Positions 1 through 7,759 are shown, numbered from the stretch's first letter. The stretch: DNA of 14,470 bases from an uncultured Porphyromonas sp. (GCF_934359325.1 NZ_CAKRLH010000021.1:1-14470); one strand, 5' to 3'. The notes: generated from the sequence alone by a model not told the origin. A program made the numbers and translations.

Positions 1-229
1 TATCGTGTGCAGTCTGTCTGACATAAGTATAGTTGATTCTTTTTGCAGCTAATATACTTTACGAGACCCTACGGGACAATCACTCTCTTCGGGGTAGTAC
101 CTTTGCTGCACTTCACCCCGTCCCACTTGTCAAAGCCTACTGACCGAGGTGTAGATGGGGTCTGTCTCGTCCGGATCGTCTCGGTGGTCGATGTGTTTTG
201 GTCTGCGGGCGTTGTGAGGATGGCTCCTC
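1..229. other. Leading non-coding stretch, no gene seen
   Basis: I find no convincing coding region here on either strand. A plus-strand open frame over 43-243 would need a TTG start, has no recognisable family and runs into the end of the membrane-protein gene, so I do not call it. On the plus strand a TACCTTTG box lies at 98-105, inside the loop of an inverted repeat (CGGGGT at 90-95, ACCCCG at 115-120), but there is no TTG at the right distance and no gene downstream for it to serve. The stretch may be the trailer of the minus-strand gene at 230-682 plus the flank of a gene outside the window. Confidence 0.5.
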
Positions 230-682
230 TCAGAGAGCGCTGAGGGCTGCCTTAGTCGCCTCTCCGACCACCACGTAGCGGATAAACTTCCCGAGAGTCA
301 TCCAGAATAGGACGCCCCATGCATTGTCTCGCAGGTAGCCCATCGCCACGGCGATGAAGTCCCCGACCCCGGGTAGTGCCACGAATATAGAGACCCAGGA
401 GCCACGCCCATGGATCTTGGTCACCCACTTCTGGATCTGCTCCTCTTTCATCTTGAAATACTTCTCCAGCCACTCCAACTTACCGAGAGATCCGAGCCAA
501 TAACAGGTCATCCCTCCAAGACTATTCCCGATTGTCGCAGCAATGATAAGTTGCCAATAAGTAGCGCCGCTGGCGAGGACGCCGGCAAAAACTACTTCCG
601 AGCTGAATGGAAGTACGGTAGCAGCGAGAAACGCGGCGATGAAGACGCCGATGTAGCCGTAATTGATGAGGAAGTCCAGCAC
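230..682 (-). CDS. YqaA/DedA-type small membrane protein (SNARE-associated Golgi protein family)
   Basis: This 150-residue integral inner-membrane protein belongs to the YqaA branch of the DedA/VTT superfamily. Family members are implicated in envelope homeostasis and probably lipid or ion transport; the substrate of this one is unknown. Visible features are an N-terminal hydrophobic segment (about 8-30) containing the family-typical LAATVLPFSSE stretch, a second segment with the glycine-rich GNSLGGMTCYWLG (about 50-65), a polar linker, then GRGSWVSIFVALPGVGDFIAVAMGYLR and a C-terminal segment. Length fits YqaA proteins, which are shorter than classic DedA proteins of about 200. The start is a GTG at 682; in-frame upstream sequence reaches a stop within four codons and the next methionine is deep inside, so GTG is the best choice. 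It lies 145 bp beyond ridA and has its own -7 box, so it is probably a separate unit. Confidence 0.88.
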   Translation of the reverse strand: MLDFLINYGYIGVFIAAFLAATVLPFSSEVVFAGVLASGATYWQLIIAATIGNSLGGMTCYWLGSLGKLEWLEKYFKMKEEQIQKWVTKIHGRGSWVSIFVALPGVGDFIAVAMGYLRDNAWGVLFWMTLGKFIRYVVVGEATKAALSAL

Positions 683-712
683 TCTATACTCTTATTCTAT
701 GATTTCTTACCG

Positions 713-720
713 CAAAGGTA
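713..720 (-). promoter_or_regulatory. Probable -7 box upstream of the YqaA-type gene
   Basis: On the minus strand 713-720 reads TACCTTTG, a perfect match to the Bacteroidetes -7 consensus TAnnTTTG, about 30 nt ahead of the GTG start. No TTG is found 19-21 nt further upstream, so the -33 element is weak or missing. Confidence 0.5.
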
Positions 721-771
721 CTTTTTCTTTGGCGGCAGGACATTGTGTACGTGTCGGCTGACTGTGAACGC

Positions 772-809
772 TCAGCGAGCGCAGACAGGAGATCGTCTAC
801 GCTCGCTGA
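772..809 (-). terminator. Strong hairpin downstream of ridA, likely end of the dnaN operon
   Basis: On the minus strand a 15-bp stem (one G-U wobble) with an 8-nt loop lies about 20 nt past the ridA stop. The arms are 795-809 and 772-786. No U-run follows, so it is either a U-less intrinsic terminator or an RNA-stabilising 3' structure. Confidence 0.5.
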
Positions 810-827
810 TCCGGATGACGTCTGCTG

Positions 828-1208
828 TTACTTGGCTGCTGTAACCTCGATCTCGATTACTCCACCGGCGGGGAGTGCACTTACGGCGAAGGCGCAACGT
901 GCAGGGAAGGGGGCAGAGAATTGCTCTGCATAGATCTTATTCACTGAGGCAAAGTCTCCCATATTGGTCAGATAGACGATGCACTTCACGACGTTGTCCA
1001 TCGTCATGCCTGCCTCGGCAAGGATTGCCTTGATGTTGGCAAAGGACTGACGGCACTGCTCCTCGACTGTGTCACCGGCCAGCTTGCCGGTCTCTGGATT
1101 GAGTCCCAGCTGACCGGAGATGAAGAGTAGGTCGCCTGTCTGGATTGCCTGAGAGTAGGGACCAATGGCTGCAGGCGCTTTTTCGGTAGTGATAGCTTTT
1201 TTAGACAT
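828..1208 (-). CDS. ridA: RidA family enamine/imine deaminase
   Basis: This 126-residue RidA/YjgF/UK114 protein is a cytosolic trimer that hydrolyses reactive enamines and imines such as 2-aminoacrylate, produced by PLP enzymes, and so protects those enzymes. The sequence carries the family landmarks: IGPYSQAI near residues 15-22 with the substrate-site tyrosine (Y18), SGQLGLNPETG at 31-41, the PARCAFAVSALP motif with the essential arginine at R104, and a C-terminal VIEIEVTA with the conserved glutamate at E119. Length is standard for the family. The ATG at 1208 gives the usual N-terminus. It begins 18 nt after the recN stop and is probably the last gene of the dnaN operon; the strong hairpin at 772-809 follows it. 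Confidence 0.95.
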   Translation of the reverse strand: MSKKAITTEKAPAAIGPYSQAIQTGDLLFISGQLGLNPETGKLAGDTVEEQCRQSFANIKAILAEAGMTMDNVVKCIVYLTNMGDFASVNKIYAEQFSAPFPARCAFAVSALPAGGVIEIEVTAAK

Positions 1209-1226
1209 GATAGTTTATTGGTGTAT

Positions 1227-2906
1227 TTAAGGTTTATGATTGTTGAGTAGTTCTCTTGCATTATCGAGTGCCGCTTCCGTCTGAGTCGAGCCGCTCAGCA
1301 TTGTGGCTATCGCTCGGACTCTATCCTCTCCCTCCACCGGACGAAGTGAGGTATTGTAGCTCTCCTTGCCTTCCTCCTTGACGACGATCACTTGCTGATC
1401 AGCCTGCGCGGCTATCTGCGGTAGGTGTGTGATGGAAAGAACTTGCAGATGGCGGCTGAGGCGCTTCATGATGCGTCCCAATTGGTCTGCTGCACGTCCG
1501 CTGACACCTGTGTCTATCTCATCAAAAATGATGGTCGGGAGGATCTGATGCTCAGCGATGATCGCCTTAAGGGCGAGCATTATCCTGGAGATCTCTCCTC
1601 CGGAGGCGATCTCGTTGATGGGGAGTAGGGTGGTCTGCTTATTGGTCGCTATGAGAAACTGGATCTCATCCTGACCGGTGGCGGTCAGCTCCTTTGTTTT
1701 GGTCATGCTGACCTTAAATGACGCTCCTTTGATCCCCAGCTCGTCTATGCCCTCCATGAGAGAGGGGACAAAGGACTTGATCCCCTGCTCTCTGGTCTTA
1801 GTCAATTGCTCCGCAAGGTCGGTGGCGGCCAGGCGAGCCTTCTCCACCTTCTGCTTCAGCTCACCTATGCGATCCTCTCCGGAGGTGATGGAGTCCAGCT
1901 GCTCCTTATACTGATCCCTTAGCTGGATCAGTTCGTCGCCATCCGATACGTTGTGCTTGTAGATGAGCGATTGCAGTTGATTCATCCGGTCCTGGAGCTG
2001 AGCCAGCTCCTGCGGGTCGATCTCGATCTCATCAAGTCTTCGGGCAGCGCTGTTGCTGATATCCTTTAGCTCGATGTAGACCGCCTCGAGCCGCTCACCA
2101 TACTCGCCGGCAGCGGGGAGAGTATCAGTCAGCCCTTTGCAGTCGTGTGCCAGAGTGTGGATCCTCGAGAGCACCGATGTATCATCGTCTCGACTATAGG
2201 CGTCGAGACCGGCAAGCTCCTGCATCAGCTGAGAGATCTCCGTCGCATGCTCTGCCATAGCCAGTCGCTCCCGAAGCTCCGCCTCCTCTCCCATAGTAAT
2301 ATGTGCGGAGTCCAGCTGCTTGTACTGGAAGGTGATGTAGTCCTCCTCCTCTCTCTCCTTGCGCACTCTCTCCTGCTCTGCAGCGAGCTGGGCAGAGAGG
2401 TCACGGTAATGAGTATAGCTCTCGGTGTAGCTCTCCCTTAGGCTGCTATTGTCTGAGAGCATGTCTATGACTGATCGCTGGAAGTCCGGATCGCCGATCA
2501 GTCTATTGTGGTGCTGGGAGTGGATGTCGACGAGATGGTCTCCGATCTCCTTGAGCAGGGCTGCAGAGACAGGTGTGTCATTGACAAAAGCTCTGCTCTT
2601 CCCGCTACTCAGGATCTCTCTCCTCAGGATGCAGGTGGGGCTGTAGTCGAGGTCATTCTGCTCAAATACCGGTCTTAGTCCTATCTTTTCCTCCAGAAGA
2701 AAAGTCGCCTCCACGACTGCCTTAGAGGCTGTGGGGCGGAGCATCTTGCGGATATCTGCTCTCCCGCCGAGGATCAGCTCTATGGCGCCGATGATGATCG
2801 ACTTACCTGCGCCGGTCTCTCCGGTGATGGAGGTGAATCCCTCCCGGAGATCCCACTCCAGTAAGTCTATGAGGATAAAATCCTTGATATGGAGATGTGT
2901 GATCAT
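1227..2906 (-). CDS. recN: DNA repair protein RecN
   Basis: RecN is an SMC-like ATPase that acts at double-strand breaks and holds broken ends and sister DNA for RecA-dependent repair. The 559-residue length is normal. The N-terminus has the Walker A motif GETGAGKS at residues 29-36. The middle (about 150-380) is a charged, heptad-like region expected to form the antiparallel coiled coil. The C-terminal part has the ABC signature in EIASGGEISRIMLALK, Walker B in TIIFDEIDTGVSGRAADQ, and the switch-histidine region in LSITHLPQIAAQAD. The ATG at 2906 starts directly at the family's usual MITHLHIKDF-like N-terminus. It lies 12 nt after the DUF4835 gene and 18 nt before ridA, consistent with one transcript. 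Confidence 0.97.
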   Translation of the reverse strand: MITHLHIKDFILIDLLEWDLREGFTSITGETGAGKSIIIGAIELILGGRADIRKMLRPTASKAVVEATFLLEEKIGLRPVFEQNDLDYSPTCILRREILSSGKSRAFVNDTPVSAALLKEIGDHLVDIHSQHHNRLIGDPDFQRSVIDMLSDNSSLRESYTESYTHYRDLSAQLAAEQERVRKEREEEDYITFQYKQLDSAHITMGEEAELRERLAMAEHATEISQLMQELAGLDAYSRDDDTSVLSRIHTLAHDCKGLTDTLPAAGEYGERLEAVYIELKDISNSAARRLDEIEIDPQELAQLQDRMNQLQSLIYKHNVSDGDELIQLRDQYKEQLDSITSGEDRIGELKQKVEKARLAATDLAEQLTKTREQGIKSFVPSLMEGIDELGIKGASFKVSMTKTKELTATGQDEIQFLIATNKQTTLLPINEIASGGEISRIMLALKAIIAEHQILPTIIFDEIDTGVSGRAADQLGRIMKRLSRHLQVLSITHLPQIAAQADQQVIVVKEEGKESYNTSLRPVEGEDRVRAIATMLSGSTQTEAALDNARELLNNHKP

Positions 2907-2918
2907 TCCCTTGCTCTA

Positions 2919-3782
2919 TTACTCTCTGATCCATGGGATAAGTTCCTCTACCTGGGCTCTAACCTCCGGATCATTACTCCACTGCTTCAGCTCTCCCGCC
3001 TTGGTCTCGCCGATCATCTGTATCAGTCTCGGGATCTGCATGGAGAGGCGCAGCTTATCCATCTCCACCAGCCAGTACTTCAGGCTCTCTCGCCCTCTCG
3101 ACTCCATAGGCTCGTCCAGTACCTCCCTGTGGTAGAGACAGTAGAGCTCCCTCGCCTCCGTCCCCTCTCTCCCCCGCAGCTCGGGAAGTAGCCGCTCCGG
3201 GCTGAGGGGCGCAGTGCGCAAGTCGCCCACCTCTCTCCAGGCATCGCTGAGCTCCTCCGACCTCGGCAGGAGATGATCCAGGAAGGGTTGCCCACCCAGT
3301 GTGTCAAAGGAGTCGTAGTAGAGAAGCATCGCCACCGATAGATAATAGTACAGACGACGCCCCAAGATGCTCTCGGGGATCGCCCCCCGGAGAGGGTAGA
3401 AGCTCCGCGCCTCACTGTAATGAATAGGCACGTCCCGCTCCATCACGATGCAGAGCGGGCTCTCTTGCTCACTTCCGTAGATCGGTCTGTAGGCTGTCAG
3501 TGTGAGGTCTCCCGTGAAGTGCTGTCCTGATCCCGAGGTCAGCCGGATATATAGAGACACCTGCATCGGCTCCTTTGGCGTCATGCTGAGCCTGACATCG
3601 GGGCTGAAGCCGTCGCCAAACTTCCGGATGCGCTCTCGGAGTCCCTCGACCTCCTTTGCTCCCGTTGCACTGAGTGCCGACGCATCCACCTCCACGCGAG
3701 TCTGAACCAGCTGCTGAGCGGTCAGTGGCATAGCGAGTAGTGTTAGGGTAAGGAGAAGAAGGTGCAGACGTGTGAGGCGCAT
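2919..3782 (-). CDS. Exported DUF4835 family protein
   Basis: This 287-residue protein has a clear Sec signal peptide (basic start, long leucine-rich core, cleavage probably after PLTA near residue 22). It matches what I know of the Bacteroidetes-specific DUF4835 family in size, in its N-terminal pattern (an RVEVDASAL-like strand followed by a KEVEGLRERIRKF helix) and in genomic position between coaBC and recN. Its biochemical role is not established. I recall some annotations linking the family to type IX secretion under the name PorD, but I cannot confirm that here. The mature protein looks like a strand-rich N-terminal half and a helical, charged C-terminal half with no membrane segment, suggesting a periplasmic or outer-membrane-associated location. 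It lies 8 nt after coaBC and 12 nt before recN. Confidence 0.85.
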   Translation of the reverse strand: MRLTRLHLLLLTLTLLAMPLTAQQLVQTRVEVDASALSATGAKEVEGLRERIRKFGDGFSPDVRLSMTPKEPMQVSLYIRLTSGSGQHFTGDLTLTAYRPIYGSEQESPLCIVMERDVPIHYSEARSFYPLRGAIPESILGRRLYYYLSVAMLLYYDSFDTLGGQPFLDHLLPRSEELSDAWREVGDLRTAPLSPERLLPELRGREGTEARELYCLYHREVLDEPMESRGRESLKYWLVEMDKLRLSMQIPRLIQMIGETKAGELKQWSNDPEVRAQVEELIPWIRE

Positions 3783-3790
3783 AATGGGGG

Positions 3791-5011
3791 TCAGAAAAGC
3801 TGAGGAAGTGACCTGAGGATCTCAAGTGCTACTTCCTCCTTCTTCATCAGCGGCAGAGTCTGATCGATCGTGCCATCTCTGCTCAGGAGGGTGACCCTAT
3901 TGGTCTCGGTCCCAAATCCTGCACCGTCGTCCTCGAGGGTATTGGCAACGATGAGGTCAAAGTTTTTCCGCTTCATCTTATCCCTTACTTGGTCGAGGTC
4001 AAGGTGGGTCTCGAGGGCAAATCCTATGTGAATCTGTCCTCGCTCCTTTCGCTCACCCATAAGCGCCGCAATGTCGGGATTGGTCACCAGATCTAGCGTC
4101 ATAGTAGGGCGGTGTTCCCTCTTGACCTTCTGCATCTCGGGACTCGCCACCCTATAGTCTGCCACAGCTGCGCAGAAGATCCCCACATCGTACGAGGTCA
4201 CTCCGAGACATGCCTGAAGCATCTCCTCGGCGCACTCTACCCTGATCTGCTCCAGTCTCGGATTGGGTGAGGGGAGGATCTGAGCGGGTCCGGTGACGAA
4301 GGTGACCCTTGCGCCGAGACGAAGTGCCTGCTCTGCGAGAGCCTTCCCCATCCGTCCGGAGGAGTAGTTGCCGATAAAGCGGACCGGATCGATCCGCTCG
4401 TACGTCGGACCGGACGTGATCAGGAGGTGCTTCCCGGCGAGGGGCTGGTCTGTCTGAGTTTCGTCCTCCAGATCCGTCTCCAGTCTCCGGACGATCTCCT
4501 CCGGCTCCGGCAGTCGTCCCTTACCGATCAGATGGCTGGCGAGCTCCCCCTCAGCGGCCTCAAGTATTGTGGCGCCCATCTCCCGGAGACGTGTGGCTGA
4601 TGCGACTGTCGATGGGTGGCTGTACATATCGAGATCCATGGCTGGGGCGACGTAGACCCGTCCTCGAGTCGCCAGGTAACAGGTGACGAGGAGGTTGTCG
4701 GCTATGCCGTACGCCATCTTCGCCATCGTGGAGGCGGTGGCCGGTGCCACGAGGAAGAGGTCCGCCCAGAGTCCAAGCTCTACATGACTGTGCCAGGATC
4801 CATCCGTTCGGTCAAAGAAGTCGCACAATACCGGACGACCTGAGAGTGTGGAGAGGGTGAGGGGGGTGATGAACTCCCTCGCAGCCTCCGTCATCACCAC
4901 TTGCACCTCTGCTCCCGCCTTGATCAGAAGTCGGATCAGAGGAGCAGCCTTGTAGGCTGCTATACTGCCGGTGACCCCCAGGACAATGTGCTTGCCACTC
5001 AGGTTAGACAT
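3791..5011 (-). CDS. coaBC: Bifunctional phosphopantothenoylcysteine decarboxylase / phosphopantothenate-cysteine ligase
   Basis: CoaBC performs two consecutive steps of coenzyme A synthesis: joining cysteine to 4'-phosphopantothenate, then FMN-dependent decarboxylation. The 406-residue length is normal. The N-terminal flavoprotein domain (about 1-180) shows GVTGSIAAYK at 12-21, the catalytic histidine in HSHVELG (H76), the FMN-site run LVAPATASTMAKMAYGIADN and the substrate motif PAMDLDM at 123-129. The ligase domain (from about 190) shows ITSGPTYERIDPVRFIGNYSSG, AAVADYR at 281-287 and a lysine-rich QKVKRE. In the flexible clamp loop GELASHLIGKGR (155-166) I see no cysteine where E. coli Dfp has its Cys158; this may be a lineage trait. 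The start overlaps the exonuclease end by 8 nt, implying translational coupling. Confidence 0.96.
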   Translation of the reverse strand: MSNLSGKHIVLGVTGSIAAYKAAPLIRLLIKAGAEVQVVMTEAAREFITPLTLSTLSGRPVLCDFFDRTDGSWHSHVELGLWADLFLVAPATASTMAKMAYGIADNLLVTCYLATRGRVYVAPAMDLDMYSHPSTVASATRLREMGATILEAAEGELASHLIGKGRLPEPEEIVRRLETDLEDETQTDQPLAGKHLLITSGPTYERIDPVRFIGNYSSGRMGKALAEQALRLGARVTFVTGPAQILPSPNPRLEQIRVECAEEMLQACLGVTSYDVGIFCAAVADYRVASPEMQKVKREHRPTMTLDLVTNPDIAALMGERKERGQIHIGFALETHLDLDQVRDKMKRKNFDLIVANTLEDDGAGFGTETNRVTLLSRDGTIDQTLPLMKKEEVALEILRSLPQLF

Positions 5012-5813
5012 GGTCGGGACTATCGCTCTTGAGGTCGATCGCTTTCTTGATCTTCTGTAGCTGAAACTTCGTGTCCTCCGGGAAGTCGCTATTCATCATC
5101 CAGGAGAAGTATCCCGGCTCCCTTTTCAGTACATCCGAGACGAGACGCCCCTTGTGCTTCCCGAAATTGAACTCCACCTCATCACGATCGTTATAGATGA
5201 AGCGTCCGGCAAAGTCCACGATCCGGCGCTGAGTCGTGTACTCATCGAGCTGGTTGATGTCATTAGGAAGGTCGGGGTACTTGGCGAGCTGACCACGCAG
5301 GACGTTGTAGGTCGCCTGGGTGTCCGCCAGAGCGCCGTGAGCGCCGTCGAAGGTGGAGCCGCAGTAGAACTGATGCGCAGCTGTGAGTGTCCGTGCCTCC
5401 CGCTTGTGGAAGATCACCTGCACATCAACCACCTTACGGCTGTGCAGGTCGACAGGCACGCCGGAGCGGTAAAACTCCTCGCTGAGCATAGGGAGGTCAA
5501 AGCGATTGCAATTGTACCCCGCCAGGTCACATCCCTCGATAAATCCTGCCACCCGCTTGGCGATCTCGGAGAAGGTAGGCATATTCGCTACATCCTCGTC
5601 TGTGATGCCGTGGACTGCCGTGGACGACTTCAGGATGTGACACTGAGGATTGACACGCGTGGAGAGCGACTCTTCGCTGCCATCCGGTAGCACCTTGACG
5701 AGTGCTATCTCCACGATCCGGTCTCTGGCCGGGTCGATGCCTGTCGTCTCGAGATCAAAGAATACGAGTGGTCTCTCCAGTCGTAGCTGTGGAAGCTGGT
5801 CGATCAGACTCAT
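5004..5813 (-). CDS. DEDDh 3'-5' exonuclease with ExoX-like C-terminal domain
   Basis: This 269-residue DnaQ-fold exonuclease should digest DNA or RNA 3' ends using two metal ions. The DEDDh residues are visible: D20 and E22 in FFDLETTG, D106 in NRFDLPML, and H159 with D164 in HGALADTQAT. After the catalytic domain (about 10-180) a C-terminal module with FNFGKHKGRLVSDVLKREPG and a WMM...FPEDTK segment (about 214-250) resembles the small domain found in ExoX-like proteins. It could be labelled a DNA polymerase III epsilon subunit, but the C-terminal module and separate operon position argue for an accessory exonuclease. The ATG overlaps the dnaN stop as ATGA, so it is probably translationally coupled to the clamp gene. 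Confidence 0.92.
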   Translation of the reverse strand: MSLIDQLPQLRLERPLVFFDLETTGIDPARDRIVEIALVKVLPDGSEESLSTRVNPQCHILKSSTAVHGITDEDVANMPTFSEIAKRVAGFIEGCDLAGYNCNRFDLPMLSEEFYRSGVPVDLHSRKVVDVQVIFHKREARTLTAAHQFYCGSTFDGAHGALADTQATYNVLRGQLAKYPDLPNDINQLDEYTTQRRIVDFAGRFIYNDRDEVEFNFGKHKGRLVSDVLKREPGYFSWMMNSDFPEDTKFQLQKIKKAIDLKSDSPDHV

Positions 5814-7021
5814 ATCAGCAGCGGCATATCTACGGCGATGATTGTCTCGTCCTCGTCCCTCTCCTGAGGCGTGATGATGGCGGCGTGAGCCCGGTCACCA
5901 AGCAGGAGCTCGACGTCATCTCCCGGTAGGATACTCAGGATCTTGATTAGGTGGAGAGCGCTAAAGGCGATCTCAAACTTCTCCGTCCCGCTGTAATTGA
6001 CCGGCAGGGTCTCCTGCGCCGAGGTGGAGTAGCCGAGATCCTTTGCATCCAGCTGCAGCTGATTAGGCGTCAGAACCAGGTTGATCAGCTTGGTCGCATC
6101 GTTTGCAAAGATGGAGACGCGTCGGAAGGCTGCCAGCAACTGACTCCGGTCAGCGATAATGCTCTTGTCATTGTCCTGCGGGATGACGCTCTCACAATTG
6201 GGGTACTTGCCATCGAGCAGGCGGCACTGGAGTCGCATATCCTCACGCTCAAAGGTGGCGTAATTGGCGTATACAGTCACCCGGATCGTGTCCTCCAGCG
6301 TCGGAGCGGTCTCTTCTGTTGCTCCTTCAGCACCCTCTACATCCGAGGTGGTGCCGGGACTCCGGTGGGTAAAGAGGAGCTTGATGAGGGATACCGGCTT
6401 GCCCGGTAGGGTAAATGACTTGCCCTCGGGGGACTCGCTAAGCTGTACTGACCGATTCTTGTACAGTGCCATCATATACCCGTCAGTAGCGGCAAATGAG
6501 ATCTGCTCCTGACTTATGTCGATGTGGACGCCGCACAGGAGAGGACGGGTGTCCTCGACAGAAACTGCGTAGTCTGTGTAGGTCAGTCCTCTGCTGAAGA
6601 CGCCCGTAGGCAGATCCAGCACGGTGGACTGCTCATCCAGAGCCACCACATCGGGGTAATTGGCGGCGTCCTGTCCGACGAAGTCGAAGTGACCGTTGCT
6701 GTAGCGGACATTGATGTGCTGATTGTCCGTGTCGATATCGAAGGTAAGGTCCTGTGCCGGGAGCTCCTTAAGCGGCAGTAGCAGGTGTTCCGGTCGGATG
6801 CAGATGGCGTAGTCCTCGCCCTCGTGTGTCTGGGTGCGGAGTGAGAGGGTGAGGCGCGTCTCGCCGTCCGTACCGGTCATACGGAGGATGCCGCCCTTGA
6901 TCTCAAGGTGTACATCGTTGATGATCGCTGAGGTGCCTCCGGTCTTGCCGGCAGAGGGGATCACTCGGCTGATGATCGATAGCCTGCTGCTTAGTTGCTG
7001 GCTGCCTACTGTAAATTTCAT
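5810..7021 (-). CDS. dnaN: DNA polymerase III beta subunit (sliding clamp)
   Basis: The beta clamp is a dimeric ring that tethers DNA polymerase III and other repair factors to DNA. The open frame extends upstream to 7069, but the family N-terminus MKFTVGSQQL starts at the ATG at 7021, giving 403 residues; a promoter at 7058-7088 also fits this start. Visible landmarks are the domain I pattern (DGETRLTLSLR near 52-62, YSNGHFDFVGQDAANYPD near 107-124), domain II (SVEDTRPLLCGVHIDI near 154-169, AATDGYMMA near 177-185, RLLDGKYPNCESVIPQ near 267-282) and the C-terminal VDMPLLI. Length is about 25-30 above the usual 370-375 because of an acidic, low-complexity insert at about 220-244. It heads a compact operon with the exonuclease, coaBC, DUF4835, recN and ridA. 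Confidence 0.96.
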   Translation of the reverse strand: MKFTVGSQQLSSRLSIISRVIPSAGKTGGTSAIINDVHLEIKGGILRMTGTDGETRLTLSLRTQTHEGEDYAICIRPEHLLLPLKELPAQDLTFDIDTDNQHINVRYSNGHFDFVGQDAANYPDVVALDEQSTVLDLPTGVFSRGLTYTDYAVSVEDTRPLLCGVHIDISQEQISFAATDGYMMALYKNRSVQLSESPEGKSFTLPGKPVSLIKLLFTHRSPGTTSDVEGAEGATEETAPTLEDTIRVTVYANYATFEREDMRLQCRLLDGKYPNCESVIPQDNDKSIIADRSQLLAAFRRVSIFANDATKLINLVLTPNQLQLDAKDLGYSTSAQETLPVNYSGTEKFEIAFSALHLIKILSILPGDDVELLLGDRAHAAIITPQERDEDETIIAVDMPLLI

Positions 7022-7057
7022 AATTGGTCGGATATAAGTCTCGTATATTCTTAGGGG

Positions 7058-7088
7058 TAAAATTACCAATTTGCAGAGATATGACCAA
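7058..7088 (-). promoter_or_regulatory. Promoter of the dnaN operon
   Basis: On the minus strand a TTG (7088-7086) is followed after 20 nt by TAATTTTA (7065-7058), matching the Bacteroidetes primary sigma pattern TTG-N19-21-TAnnTTTG except for the last base. It predicts a transcript start near 7050 and a leader of about 30 nt before the dnaN ATG at 7021. Confidence 0.65.
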
Positions 7089-7160
7089 TTGTCTCCCGGA
7101 TTCGTCTTAGGTAAATGGAACCAAGAGCGGCGCTAAACTATTACCGGTATTAGAGATCTG

Positions 7161-7187
7161 TGAGAGCTACTCCGACTGAGGCTCTCA
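7161..7187. other. Intergenic inverted repeat between dnaN and the tRNA-Glu unit
   Basis: TGAGAGC (7161-7167) and GCTCTCA (7181-7187) are perfect complements, and a CTC/GAG pair extends the stem on the minus strand with a 2-nt bulge and 5-nt loop. It lies between the tRNA terminator and the dnaN promoter. It may be a second terminator or a protein site; function unknown. Confidence 0.4.
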
Positions 7188-7249
7188 TTTCCTCGGGATT
7201 GCTGCGTGATATGCTCTTGCTCTCTTCTGCGGAGCTAGCCCGGTGTATG

Positions 7250-7289
7250 GGGTAAAAGAAGAGCTGTCAGTCGTGGTGACTGACAGCTC
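7250..7289 (-). terminator. Intrinsic terminator after tRNA-Glu(UUC)
   Basis: A perfect 12-bp stem (7278-7289 and 7261-7272) with a 5-nt loop is followed on the minus strand by TTCTTTT. It begins about 10 nt past the tRNA 3' end and ends the tRNA-rpsT-tRNA unit. Confidence 0.88.
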
Positions 7290-7299
7290 GTAAACTATG

Positions 7300-7371
7300 T
7301 AGTCCGTATGAGAGTCGAACTCATCTTTCAAGAATGAAAATCTTGCGTCCTAACCGATAGACGAACGGACC
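7300..7371 (-). tRNA. tRNA-Glu (anticodon UUC)
   Basis: The minus strand folds into a complete 72-nt cloverleaf: acceptor arm starting GGTCCGT, D-arm GTCT/GGAC, anticodon arm CAAGA-TTTTCAT-TCTTG with anticodon TTC, a perfect T-stem ATGAG/CTCAT with loop TTCGACT, and discriminator A. No CCA is encoded. It lies 50 nt downstream of rpsT and just ahead of the terminator, so it is probably processed from the rpsT transcript. Confidence 0.95.
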
Positions 7372-7421
7372 AAATAGCTTGGGCCGAGATCGTTTTTAGG
7401 GCGATGACTTCGGCTTCTTTT

Positions 7422-7694
7422 TTACGCGTTAGCCTGATTACCCTTGAGGCTATTGAGCTTCTCTGCGAGAGAGTGCTTCAGGTTGGCAGCCTTATTCTTG
7501 TGGATGTGACCCTTGCCTGCCATACGATCGATCAGAGAGGTAACCTGCGGGAGGGTCTCCTCAGCCTTGGTGGCATCATCGAGGGCGCGGAAGTCGCGAA
7601 CCGCATTACGCATCGTCTTACCGTAGTAGCGATTGTGTGTGCGGCGTGCGCTGGCTTGTCTTATTCTCTTAAGTGCTGACTTATGATTTGCCAT
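7422..7694 (-). CDS. rpsT: 30S ribosomal protein S20
   Basis: This 90-residue basic protein is S20, a primary binder of 16S rRNA at the base of the small subunit. It shows the family start MANHKSALKRIRQ, the helix with RRTHNRYYGKTMRNAVRDF, and the C-terminal IDRMAGKGHIHKNKAANLKHSLAEKLN pattern. Length is typical. It sits between two glutamate tRNA genes in the same direction (65 nt after tRNA-Glu(CUC), 50 nt before tRNA-Glu(UUC)). With no promoter or terminator obvious in either gap, the three are probably one transcript. Confidence 0.97.
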   Translation of the reverse strand: MANHKSALKRIRQASARRTHNRYYGKTMRNAVRDFRALDDATKAEETLPQVTSLIDRMAGKGHIHKNKAANLKHSLAEKLNSLKGNQANA

Positions 7695-7759
7695 GATTGG
7701 ATTATTCTATCTGCACCCGTTCGAGAGTGTGTCCCTGCAAGAAGTTGGGGAAGAATTAG

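Noticed and set aside
9..20. Twelve-base match GCAGTCTGTCTG between 9-20 and 14383-14394 as a possible element boundary
   Set aside because: A few 12-base matches are expected by chance in a window this size and the flanks do not extend the match.
43..243. 66-residue plus-strand open frame at the left end
   Set aside because: It needs a TTG start, has no recognisable motif and overlaps the end of the opposite-strand membrane protein gene.
7382..7419. GCCGA...TCGGC hairpin followed by TTCTTTTTT on the plus strand, just after rpsT
   Set aside because: The U-run lies on the wrong side for the minus-strand genes here and no plus-strand gene precedes it; the stem is also interrupted.
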